Assembly: GCF_025836995.1 (NCBI RefSeq)
Contig: NZ_CP107546.1
Coordinates: forward strand, 3,286,001 to 3,350,000
Length of the DNA: 64,000 nt
Origin: Microbacterium sp. M28
GTDB taxonomy: Bacteria; Actinomycetota; Actinomycetes; Actinomycetales; Microbacteriaceae
Direction: 5' to 3'
Position numbers and translations under genes: made by a program. Position 1 is the stretch's first letter; every line of letters begins with the position of its first letter. Of this stretch, positions 38,495-45,700 are shown in pieces. The notes beneath the pieces were generated by a model. The model was given only the letters and a program-made list of their open reading frames with translations. It searched no databases and was not told the origin of the DNA.

Positions 38495-38505
38495 GTCCGT
38501 ACCCC

Positions 38506-38760
38506 TCAGCGGCCAGCGCCGGCGTAGGGCAGGAGAGCCATCTCGCGTGCGTTCTTGATCGCCTTGGCGATCAGACGCTGCTCCTGAACCGAGACACCGG
38601 TGATACGACGGGCGCGGATCTTGCCACGCTCCGAGATGAACTTGCGAAGGGTCGCGACGTCCTTGTAGTCAATGACGCCGACCCGGATCGACTTCGCGGG
38701 AGCGGTGGGCTTGCCACCCTTCCGCGGCTTGCGGCGGTCGCCGCTCGACTTTCCAGCCAT
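38506..38760 (-). CDS. rpsR: 30S ribosomal protein S18
   Basis: An 84-residue S18 with the conserved core [39 protein letters not shown] and the end MALLPYAG. A basic N-terminal tail precedes it. There is no CXXC zinc motif, so this is the zinc-independent form. It forms a heterodimer with S6, encoded in the same operon, in the 30S platform. Confidence 0.98.
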   Translation of the reverse strand: MAGKSSGDRRKPRKGGKPTAPAKSIRVGVIDYKDVATLRKFISERGKIRARRITGVSVQEQRLIAKAIKNAREMALLPYAGAGR

Positions 38761-38786
38761 GGTTTTTCCTTAAATGAAGTGTTTGT

Positions 38787-39290
38787 TCAGAACGGGGTGT
38801 CGTCGCCGAAGCTGCCCGGAGTGCTCCAGGCATCGGCGCTGGTCGAAGAACCGGGCGTGGACCACGGCTCCTCGGACACCTGCTGCTGCTGCGGACGCGA
38901 CTGCCCGCCACCGGCGCCACCGCCGGAAGCCGCACGCGTGACCTGAGCCGTCGCGTAACGCAGCGACGGGCCGATCTCGTCGACCTCGAGCTCGATCGCC
39001 GTGCGGTTGTTGCCCTCACGGTCCTGGTAGGAGCGCTGACGCAGACGGCCCTGCGCGATGACGCGCATGCCCTTGGTCAGCGAACCTGCCACGTGCTCGG
39101 CGAACTCGCGCCAGACGGACGCGCGGAGGAACAGCGCTTCGCCGTCCTTCCACTCGTTCGCGGCACGGTCGAAGTTGCGCGGCGTCGATGCGATGGTGAA
39201 GTTCGCCACCGGCAGCCCGTTCTGCGTGTAACGCAGTTCGGGGTCGGCCGTGAGGTTTCCCACCACGGTGATGACGGTTTCGCCGGCCAT
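38787..39290 (-). CDS. ssb: Single-stranded DNA-binding protein
   Basis: A 167-residue SSB. The OB fold occupies residues 1-110 ([20 protein letters not shown], then [21 protein letters not shown]). A Gly/Gln-rich linker leads to the acidic tip GDDTPF that binds partner proteins at the fork. It is placed between rpsF and rpsR as in most actinobacteria. Start ATG lies 5 bp after the rpsF stop. Confidence 0.97.
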   Translation of the reverse strand: MAGETVITVVGNLTADPELRYTQNGLPVANFTIASTPRNFDRAANEWKDGEALFLRASVWREFAEHVAGSLTKGMRVIAQGRLRQRSYQDREGNNRTAIELEVDEIGPSLRYATAQVTRAASGGGAGGGQSRPQQQQVSEEPWSTPGSSTSADAWSTPGSFGDDTPF

Positions 39291-39295
39291 GGGTC

Positions 39296-39661
39296 TTAGG
39301 CCTTCGCAGCCTTGGACTTGCGAGCGGCCTTCTCCTCGGAGCGCTTCGCCTCCGCGGCAACCATCGCCTGAGCCTCTTCAGCACGCAGCACCTTGGTGCG
39401 CATGATCTGCTCGTTGAGGCCGAGCTGACGGTCCAGCTCCTGAGTGGCCTCGCTGGTCGCGGTGAAGTTCACGACGGCGTAGATGCCTTCGGTCTTCTTC
39501 TGGATCTCGTAGGCCAGACGGCGCTTACCCCAGATGTCGACCTTGTCCACAGTGCCACCATCGTTGGTGATGACCTTGAGGAACTTGTCCAGTGTCGGGG
39601 CGACCTGGCGCTCGTCGATCTCGGGGGTCAGAATGACCATGAGTTCGTACTGGTGCGTCAC
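39296..39661 (-). CDS. rpsF: 30S ribosomal protein S6
   Basis: A 121-residue S6. It shows [40 protein letters not shown] and [11 protein letters not shown], with the C-terminal LRAEEAQ followed by a Lys/Ala-rich tail. It is the first gene of the operon with ssb, rpsR and rplI. The GTG start follows AAGGAGG; this Shine-Dalgarno lies in a predicted leader structure (39665-39720) through which S6:S18 could repress their own synthesis. Confidence 0.97.
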   Translation of the reverse strand: MTHQYELMVILTPEIDERQVAPTLDKFLKVITNDGGTVDKVDIWGKRRLAYEIQKKTEGIYAVVNFTATSEATQELDRQLGLNEQIMRTKVLRAEEAQAMVAAEAKRSEEKAARKSKAAKA

Positions 39662-39664
39662 TTA

Positions 39665-39720
39665 CCCACCTCCTTCGGACTAGAACGGCTTCCAGGGATT
39701 TCCTGGAAGCAGGAGGGTGT
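39665..39720 (-). promoter_or_regulatory. Candidate S6:S18 ribosomal-protein leader
   Basis: In the rpsF 5' leader, CCUCCU (39716-39711) can pair with the Shine-Dalgarno AGGAGG (39674-39669). These enclose a perfect 9-bp hairpin (39710-39702 with 39696-39688). A 13-nt one-sided bulge on the 3' side begins with CCG next to the hairpin. A closing stem, an inner hairpin and an asymmetric bulge with CCG are the hallmarks of the S6:S18-binding leader known from other bacteria. It would block ribosome binding when free S6:S18 is in excess. Confidence 0.55.
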
Positions 39721-39775
39721 GTGCACGTGTCCGCCCTGGAATCCGAATGGATGCCGGCAGGCAGACAACCGTGAC

Positions 39776-39781
39776 AGTCTA
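39776..39781 (-). promoter_or_regulatory. Possible -10 box for rpsF operon
   Basis: TAGACT on the minus strand would give a leader of about 110 nt containing the S6:S18-type structure. The -35 region (TTCGCG, 18-nt spacing) is weak. Confidence 0.35.
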
Positions 39782-39902
39782 GCGGAGTTCCGGGCGTGTC
39801 GCGAACGGAGCGTCACTCGACGTAGCACGTACTCCTGGTCGTTCTTTGGTGCATCCATGGAGAACCGCACGACCCCCCTTGCCGACTTCGTTCTCTCAAG
39901 CT

Positions 39903-39968
39903 TGAACCGGTTCATAAATGCCTTTTGCGATCCGACTGCCACGTGTATGGTGGTTCTGAACCGTTTCA
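39903..39968 (+). promoter_or_regulatory. Promoter flanked by two LacI-type operators
   Basis: TGAACCGGTTCA (39903-39914) is a perfect palindrome; TGAACCGTTTCA (39957-39968) is a one-mismatch copy. Between them are TTGCGA (39925) and TATGGT (39946), a plausible -35/-10 pair with a 15-nt spacer. The pair encloses the promoter of the rhamnoside operon, so looping repression by the LacI protein at 48494 is likely. The rest of the 322-bp gap between rpsF and 39984 holds the rpsF leader and promoter; no further gene was seen. Confidence 0.7.
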
Positions 39969-39983
39969 ACGAGGAGGCTGTTG

Positions 39984-41288
39984 ATGTCCCGTTACCTTCG
40001 AAGGATCACCCTCGCCGCCGGCGCGAGCGTCCTGATCGCATCCCTGGCCGCGTGCACCGCACCCGCCGCAGATCTCGACCGGCCGGTCGAACTCTCTCTA
40101 CTCGTCCCCGCGACGACCGACGTCGACTTCGCCGAAGCGCTCGCCGATGCCTTCGAGGCCCAGCACGAGAACATCACCATCGCCATCGAGAACCGCCCGA
40201 CCGGGGCCGAGGGCGAGAACGTCGTCAAGACGCGACTGGCCACCGGCGAGATGACCGACCTGTTCGTGTTCAACAGCGGCGCCCTGCTCACCACCATCAG
40301 CCCCGACCAGTCGCTCGTCGACCTGTCCGGGGAGGACTGGGCGAGCGTGATCTCGGAGGACTTCACATCCGTGGTCTCCGGCGAAGAGGGCATGTACGGG
40401 GTGCCTTGGGGCACCACCCGCGCCGGCGGGATCATGTACAACAAGACGGTCTACGCCGACCTGGGACTCGAGGTGCCCCAGACCTGGGAGCAGTTCGAGA
40501 AGAACAACGCCGCCATCGCTGACGCTGGGCTCACCCCCGTGGTGCAGACCTACGGCGACGCGTTCACCTCGCAACTGATCGTGCTCGGCGACTTCGCCAA
40601 CGTGCTCGACGCCGACCCGGACTGGGCGGACGAGTACACCGCCAACAATCGGAAGTTCGCCGACGAGCCGGCTCTCACCTCTTTCCAGAAGCTCGCCGAC
40701 CTCGCAGACGCCGGGGTCTTCAACGAGGATTTCGCGAGCGCCAAGTACGACGAGGGCATCCGTCGCGTCGCACAGGGCGAGGCCGCGCACTTCCCGATGC
40801 TCACGAACTATGTCGCCACCAACGTCTCGGCGAACTACCCGGACACGGCCGACGACATCGGCTTCTTCGCCGTGCCGACCTCCACATCCGACGAGGCGAA
40901 GCTGACGATGTGGATGCCACTGGGGGCGTTCATCGCGAAGAGCATCGCGCCCGAGAAGCTGGACGCTGCCAAGGAGTTCCTGGCGTTCATCGCGAGCCCC
41001 GAGGGCTGCGCGGTGCACGCGGAGGTGGCATCGCCCGCCGGCCCGTACCTGATCGAGGGGTGCGAGGTCCCCGACACGGCCATGCCGATCGTGACCGACG
41101 TCGACACCTACTTCAGCGCCGGCGAGTCCGCTCCCGCCCTGGAGTTCCTGTCTCCGGTGAAGGGCTCGAGCCTGCCGCAGTTCGCGGTCGAGGTCGGATC
41201 GGGCATGCGCAACGCGACGGATGCGGCCGCGCTGTACGACAACGACGTGCTCAAGCAGGCACAGCAGCTGGGACTGCCCGGCTGGTGA
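39984..41288 (+). CDS. Sugar ABC transporter substrate-binding lipoprotein (rhamnoside operon)
   Basis: A 434-residue extracellular binding protein. The signal peptide ends in the lipobox SLAAC, so the protein is lipid-anchored. The mature part has TTDVDFAEALADAFEAQHEN, NVVKTRLATGEMTDLFVFN and VPWGTTRAGGIMYNK, typical of CUT1 solute-binding proteins. GAGGAGG lies 6 nt before the ATG. It is the first gene of the operon binding protein, two permeases, GH106, FAD/Fe-S enzyme and LacI. The likely ligand is a rhamnose-containing oligosaccharide, inferred from the GH106 gene. Confidence 0.92.
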   Translation: MSRYLRRITLAAGASVLIASLAACTAPAADLDRPVELSLLVPATTDVDFAEALADAFEAQHENITIAIENRPTGAEGENVVKTRLATGEMTDLFVFNSGALLTTISPDQSLVDLSGEDWASVISEDFTSVVSGEEGMYGVPWGTTRAGGIMYNKTVYADLGLEVPQTWEQFEKNNAAIADAGLTPVVQTYGDAFTSQLIVLGDFANVLDADPDWADEYTANNRKFADEPALTSFQKLADLADAGVFNEDFASAKYDEGIRRVAQGEAAHFPMLTNYVATNVSANYPDTADDIGFFAVPTSTSDEAKLTMWMPLGAFIAKSIAPEKLDAAKEFLAFIASPEGCAVHAEVASPAGPYLIEGCEVPDTAMPIVTDVDTYFSAGESAPALEFLSPVKGSSLPQFAVEVGSGMRNATDAAALYDNDVLKQAQQLGLPGW

Positions 41289-41292
41289 TCGC

Positions 41293-41325
41293 GACGGGGA
41301 GGCCCGCACGCCGGGCCTCCCCGTC
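41293..41325 (+). other. Intercistronic hairpin after the binding-protein gene
   Basis: A perfect 14-bp stem (41293-41306 with 41312-41325) with a 5-nt loop between the binding protein and the first permease. It probably stabilises the upstream message or attenuates read-through, as in the GH31 cassette. Confidence 0.65.
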
Positions 41326-41358
41326 CGCGCACCCCGATCGACCGACCAAGGAGTCCCG

Positions 41359-42291
41359 ATGTCCACCACGACCGCTCCACCCCCGACCTCGAGCACGACA
41401 GCGACCGCGACCGCGACCGCGCGCAGCCGCGGCCGGAGCAGGTCTCCGTACCCCGGATGGTTCTACATCCCCTCCGGCGTCGTCTACGGGCTGTTCTTCA
41501 TCCTGCCGACGATAGCGGCCTTCTACTTCAGCCTGACCCGGTGGTCGCTGTTCGACATCGAGTTCATCGGCCTGGACAACTTCGTGACCTTCTTCCGCGA
41601 GCCGATGCTGCTGCAGAGCTTCGCCAACACCTTCGTCTACGCGGTCATCACGAGCGGGCTGAAGGTCGTGCTCGGCCTGGTGCTCGCGGTGTTCCTCACC
41701 TCGCAGATCATCGCCCGCGGGTTCCTGCGCTCGGTCATCTTCTTCCCGGTGCTCGTCTCCACGATCGGCGTCGGGGTCACCTTCGAGGTGCTGCTCGACC
41801 CGTTCAACGGCCTGGTCAACTCCGCGCTCGGCGCGGTCGGCATCGACGGCCCCGGCTGGCTCACCGACCCCTCGCTCGCCCTCGTCTCCGTCGCGCTCGT
41901 GGATGTGTGGAAGGGCGTGGGCCTTGCCACCCTCATCTACATCGCCGGGATCGTCGCCATCCCCGGCGAATATATCGAGGCGGCCCGTGTCGACGGCGCC
42001 GGCGCGCTGCGCATCTTCTGGAACATCACCCTGCCGCTGGCCAGGCCCGCCACCGCCAGCGTCATCACGCTCTCCCTCATCGGAGGCCTGCGCTCGTTCG
42101 ACCTCATCTGGGCGATGACCGGCGGCGGACCCGGCTTCGCCAGTGAGGTCGTCGCCTCGGCGATCTTCAAGCAGTACCAGTCCGGGTTCTTCGGGCTCTC
42201 CACCGCGGGCAACGTCGTGCTCTTCCTCGTCGTCGCCGTCATCGTCTTCCCGCTCTACCGCTGGCTCAACCGCAAGGAGGTGCAGCAGTGA
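41359..42291 (+). CDS. Carbohydrate ABC transporter permease, MalF type
   Basis: A 310-residue permease with a Ser/Thr/Ala-rich N-terminal tail (alternating Thr-Ala) and six helices. The EAA loop is EYIEAARVDGAGALRIFWNITLP, followed by DLIWAMTGGGPGFASEVVAS, the usual MalF/UgpA region. AAGGAG lies 7 nt before the ATG. Its stop overlaps the GTG of the partner permease. Confidence 0.93.
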   Translation: MSTTTAPPPTSSTTATATATARSRGRSRSPYPGWFYIPSGVVYGLFFILPTIAAFYFSLTRWSLFDIEFIGLDNFVTFFREPMLLQSFANTFVYAVITSGLKVVLGLVLAVFLTSQIIARGFLRSVIFFPVLVSTIGVGVTFEVLLDPFNGLVNSALGAVGIDGPGWLTDPSLALVSVALVDVWKGVGLATLIYIAGIVAIPGEYIEAARVDGAGALRIFWNITLPLARPATASVITLSLIGGLRSFDLIWAMTGGGPGFASEVVASAIFKQYQSGFFGLSTAGNVVLFLVVAVIVFPLYRWLNRKEVQQ

Positions 42292-43121
42292 ACGCCGCAC
42301 GCATCCGCCACGTCTCTCTCGGCATCCTGGCGATCGTCATCGCCGTCGTCGTGTTCGTCATCCCGTTCGTGTTCATCGTGCTCACCGCGTCGAAGACGCA
42401 GCAGGAGGCGTCGCTGCTGGAGTTCACGATCCCCACCCAGTGGGTGTTCTGGGAGAACCTCGTCGAGGTCCTGCAGACCCGCGAGAACATGCTCCCCCGC
42501 GCGCTGTGGAACAGCACAATCCTCACCGTGTTCAGCGTCACCGCGATCGTGATCCTCGCCGCCATGGTCGGCTACGTGCTGCAGCGGCGCCCCACCCGCT
42601 GGTCGGGGCTGGTCAACGCGCTCGTGCTCTCCGGGCTCATCATCCCGCCCGCCGTCGTCCCGACGATCTGGGTGCTCCAGATGCTGGGGCTTTTCAAGAC
42701 GATGCCCGGCATGGTCTTCATGGAGATCTCGTTCAACCTCTCCTTCAGCATCATCCTGTTCCGGGCGTTCATCTCGACGATCCCGCGGGAGCTCGATGAA
42801 GCCGCACTCATCGACGGGGCAGGCCCGCTGCGGATCTTCTTCCGCGTGATCCTGCCGCTGCTCAAGCCCGTCGTCGTCACCGTGATCGTGATCCAGGTCG
42901 TGCACGTGTTCAACGACTTCACTGGGCCGCTGTACTTCCTGCCCGGAGACGAGAACGTGACCGCCCAGCTCACGCTCTTCAACTTCCAGAGCGAAGAGGT
43001 GAACAGCTTCAACCTGCTCTTCATGACCGTGTTGATCATCACCGTCATCCCGCTCGTGCTGTACCTCTTCTTCAATCGCCAGATCGTCGCCGGCATGACC
43101 GCCGGCGCAGTCAAAGGATGA
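42288..43121 (+). CDS. Carbohydrate ABC transporter permease, MalG type
   Basis: A 277-residue permease with six helices. The EAA loop is RELDEAALIDGAGPLRIFFRVILP, and the C-terminus MTAGAVKG is typical of MalG/UgpE. Its start overlaps the MalF-type gene and its stop overlaps the glycosidase reading frame, so translation is coupled. No ATPase is encoded in the operon. Confidence 0.93.
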   Translation: MNAARIRHVSLGILAIVIAVVVFVIPFVFIVLTASKTQQEASLLEFTIPTQWVFWENLVEVLQTRENMLPRALWNSTILTVFSVTAIVILAAMVGYVLQRRPTRWSGLVNALVLSGLIIPPAVVPTIWVLQMLGLFKTMPGMVFMEISFNLSFSIILFRAFISTIPRELDEAALIDGAGPLRIFFRVILPLLKPVVVTVIVIQVVHVFNDFTGPLYFLPGDENVTAQLTLFNFQSEEVNSFNLLFMTVLIITVIPLVLYLFFNRQIVAGMTAGAVKG

Positions 43122-43123
43122 CC

Positions 43124-45700
43124 ATGACCACGCCAGACACCGCTCTCTCCGAACTCCGCGACGGGTTCGCCGCGCCGCCGGACGACGCCAGGCCGATGAT
43201 GCGCTGGTGGTGGTTCGGGCCGCGCGTCGACCGCACGGACCTGATCGCGGATCTCGATGCGATGCGCGCAGCGGGGATCGGCGGAGTCGAGCTCTCGGTC
43301 GTCTATCCGCTCTCCGAGGACTCCGACCGCTATCTCTCAGAGACCTTCCTGGCGGATGCCCGCTTCGCCGCGGAGGCGGCGGCCGAACGGGGGATGCGCT
43401 TCGACCTCACCCTCGGCAGCGGCTGGTCCTTCGGTGGCCCGCACATCACCGACGAGACCGCGGCGCGCAAGCTGTCGTGGGATCGGAGGGACATCAGCGT
43501 CGCCGCCGCGGATATCCCCGTGGCCAACAGCTGGCCTGGCGACCGGTTCATCGCGGCCTACGTAGGCGACGGGTCCATTCAGGAGCCACCGGAGGAGTAC
43601 GATGTCGTCGCTGTCGAGGACGGCGTTCTGCATATCCCCGCAGGCAACGGCCCACGGCTGCTCCTGCTGTGCACCGCCCGGCTCACCGGCCAGCAGGTCA
43701 AGCGCGCCGCGGTCGGTGCGGAGGGGCCCGTGCTCGATCACTTCAGCAGGGCCGCCACCGAAGCGCACATCGCCGCCGTCTGCGACCCGCTCCTCGACGC
43801 GGTCCCTGCCGAACTACTCGGGTCGGTGTTCTGCGACAGCCTCGAGGCGTATGCCGCGGACTGGAGTTTAGGTGTGTTCGAGGCATTCCGGGCGAAGCAC
43901 GGGTACGACCCAGTCCCCGTGCTGCACCGGCTGCACACCGGGTCCGCCGCAGGCAGGGACCTCCGCGCCGATTACTACGGCACCCTCACCGCGCTGTACG
44001 AGCAGAACTTCGTCGTGCCGCTGCGCGCCTGGGCGGCCGGCCGCGGCGTCCCCTTGCGCATTCAGGGCTACGGCGAGCCGCCCGCCGGGATCAGCAGTTA
44101 CAGGTTCGCGGATGCCTTCGAAGGCGAGGGATGGGGGTGGCGCGAGCTCACCCAGACTCGCTGGGCGACGTCCGCCGCCCATCTCTACGACCGGGACGTG
44201 GTGTCCTCGGAGACGTGGACGTGGATCCACTCGCCATCGTTCCGCGCCACGCCGATGGACCTCCGCGGCGAGGCGCACGAGCACCTCCTGGCCGGCATCA
44301 ACCAGTTCATCGGCCACGGCTGGCCGCACTCGCCGTCGTCGGTGCCCGGCAAGGGCTGGATGCTGTACGCCGCCGGGGCGTTCGACACCCGCAACCCGTG
44401 GTCTCCGGCGATGCCCGGTCTCATCTCCTATCTGCACCGCCTGTCGTGGCTGATGCGGCAAGGCCGCCACATCGCCGACGTCGGCGTCTACACGAGCCCG
44501 AGGGCGGTCGGGGCAATTCTCCGCTCCGGAGAGCCGAGCGAGCTGAACTTGTGGCGATCCACCAACGACTTCGTCGGCGACGCGCTCACCGGCGCGATCC
44601 GCGAGGGCGGGTTCGACTACGACGCGTGGGACGACGACGCAGTGTTCCCCGCCATCGAGCGGTACGGCGCGCTGGTGCTCCCCCGCGGCTCTGTGGTACC
44701 GGCCGATGTCGCCCAACGACTGTCGGCACACATCCTGGACGGCGGGGTCGTGCTCGCTCTCGGTGAGGCGCCGACCGGTGTCGAGGGGGCGACCGTCGTG
44801 GCCGGCGAATCGGCACTCCCCGAACGCCTCGCCGCGCTCCTCGGCGGTCCGGACGCGCTGACCGATTCGGCAGACGTCGGGGTCGCGCACCGGTCGATCG
44901 GCGATCTGGAGGTGTACTTCGTCGCCAACACCGGCGCCGAAGAGGTCCGCACCCGGCTTCACCCGCGTACCCCCTTCGGCACCGTCCAGGAGTGGGACGC
45001 TGCCACCGGCACCGCTCGCGTGCGCGCGGGCGTCGCCGCCGGCATCCCGCTGCATCTGGAGCCCTACGCCGCGACCGTGATCGTGACGACGCCCGTCGCG
45101 GCGGAGGGCGTCGACGCGACGACTCCCGCCTCGGCGGATGGGGTGCGGATCGCCCTGCCGACGTGGTCGGTGCGGTTCCCCGACGACGAGGCCGCCGTGC
45201 CGGTGACGACGCCGCACATCTGGGAGCGCGACGGTCGCCCCGACTACTCAGGAACCGCCGAGTACACCACGCAATTCGTGCTCGACGAGGAGCCGTTCGC
45301 AGACCTCGTCCTGGACTTCGGCCGCTGCGCCCCGCACCCGGCGGGCGACCACGAGGAGATCGGCATCCGCGGTCGGTCGTTCCGCGTCGCCGTCGCACCC
45401 CCGGTCGGCGAGATCGCCGAGGTGATCGTGAACGGGCGGCACGCCGGGGTCGTCTGGGGCACGCCGTACCGGCTCGCCGTGGGCGGGCTGCTGCACGCCG
45501 GCGAGAACACCGTGGTCCTGAAGGTGTCCAACACCGGCGGCAACGCCGTCGCGGCCGATCCGCGCGTGGTCGCGGATGCCGAGGCCACCACGGCGAAGTA
45601 CGGACGGCGGTTCCGGATGCAGGACTTCGACCTCGCCGCCGACCGGGTGCGCTCTGGTCTGGCCTGCGTGCCCGTGCTGCGCGTCGGCACGCAGGCGTGA
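43124..45700 (+). CDS. GH106 alpha-L-rhamnosidase-like glycoside hydrolase
   Basis: An 858-residue enzyme without a signal peptide. The N-terminus RPMMRWWWFGPRVDRTDLIA, followed by AGIGGVELSVVYPL, is the GH106 family opening. Later SGWSFGGPHITDETAARKL, VFCDSLEAY and SSETWTWIHSPSFRATPMD lie in the catalytic barrel, and a beta-sandwich domain ends the protein. GH106 enzymes remove terminal alpha-L-rhamnose by inversion. Being intracellular and coupled to an importer, it would act on transported rhamnosides. AAAGG is 6 nt before the ATG at 43124; an ATG two codons upstream is possible. Family assignment is good, substrate inferred. Confidence 0.8.
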   Translation: MTTPDTALSELRDGFAAPPDDARPMMRWWWFGPRVDRTDLIADLDAMRAAGIGGVELSVVYPLSEDSDRYLSETFLADARFAAEAAAERGMRFDLTLGSGWSFGGPHITDETAARKLSWDRRDISVAAADIPVANSWPGDRFIAAYVGDGSIQEPPEEYDVVAVEDGVLHIPAGNGPRLLLLCTARLTGQQVKRAAVGAEGPVLDHFSRAATEAHIAAVCDPLLDAVPAELLGSVFCDSLEAYAADWSLGVFEAFRAKHGYDPVPVLHRLHTGSAAGRDLRADYYGTLTALYEQNFVVPLRAWAAGRGVPLRIQGYGEPPAGISSYRFADAFEGEGWGWRELTQTRWATSAAHLYDRDVVSSETWTWIHSPSFRATPMDLRGEAHEHLLAGINQFIGHGWPHSPSSVPGKGWMLYAAGAFDTRNPWSPAMPGLISYLHRLSWLMRQGRHIADVGVYTSPRAVGAILRSGEPSELNLWRSTNDFVGDALTGAIREGGFDYDAWDDDAVFPAIERYGALVLPRGSVVPADVAQRLSAHILDGGVVLALGEAPTGVEGATVVAGESALPERLAALLGGPDALTDSADVGVAHRSIGDLEVYFVANTGAEEVRTRLHPRTPFGTVQEWDAATGTARVRAGVAAGIPLHLEPYAATVIVTTPVAAEGVDATTPASADGVRIALPTWSVRFPDDEAAVPVTTPHIWERDGRPDYSGTAEYTTQFVLDEEPFADLVLDFGRCAPHPAGDHEEIGIRGRSFRVAVAPPVGEIAEVIVNGRHAGVVWGTPYRLAVGGLLHAGENTVVLKVSNTGGNAVAADPRVVADAEATTAKYGRRFRMQDFDLAADRVRSGLACVPVLRVGTQA

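Noticed and set aside
39658..39969. A 103-codon minus-strand frame upstream of rpsF
   Set aside because: It overlaps the rpsF leader, the ribosome-binding site and the operator/promoter of the divergent operon, and its composition is not protein-like.
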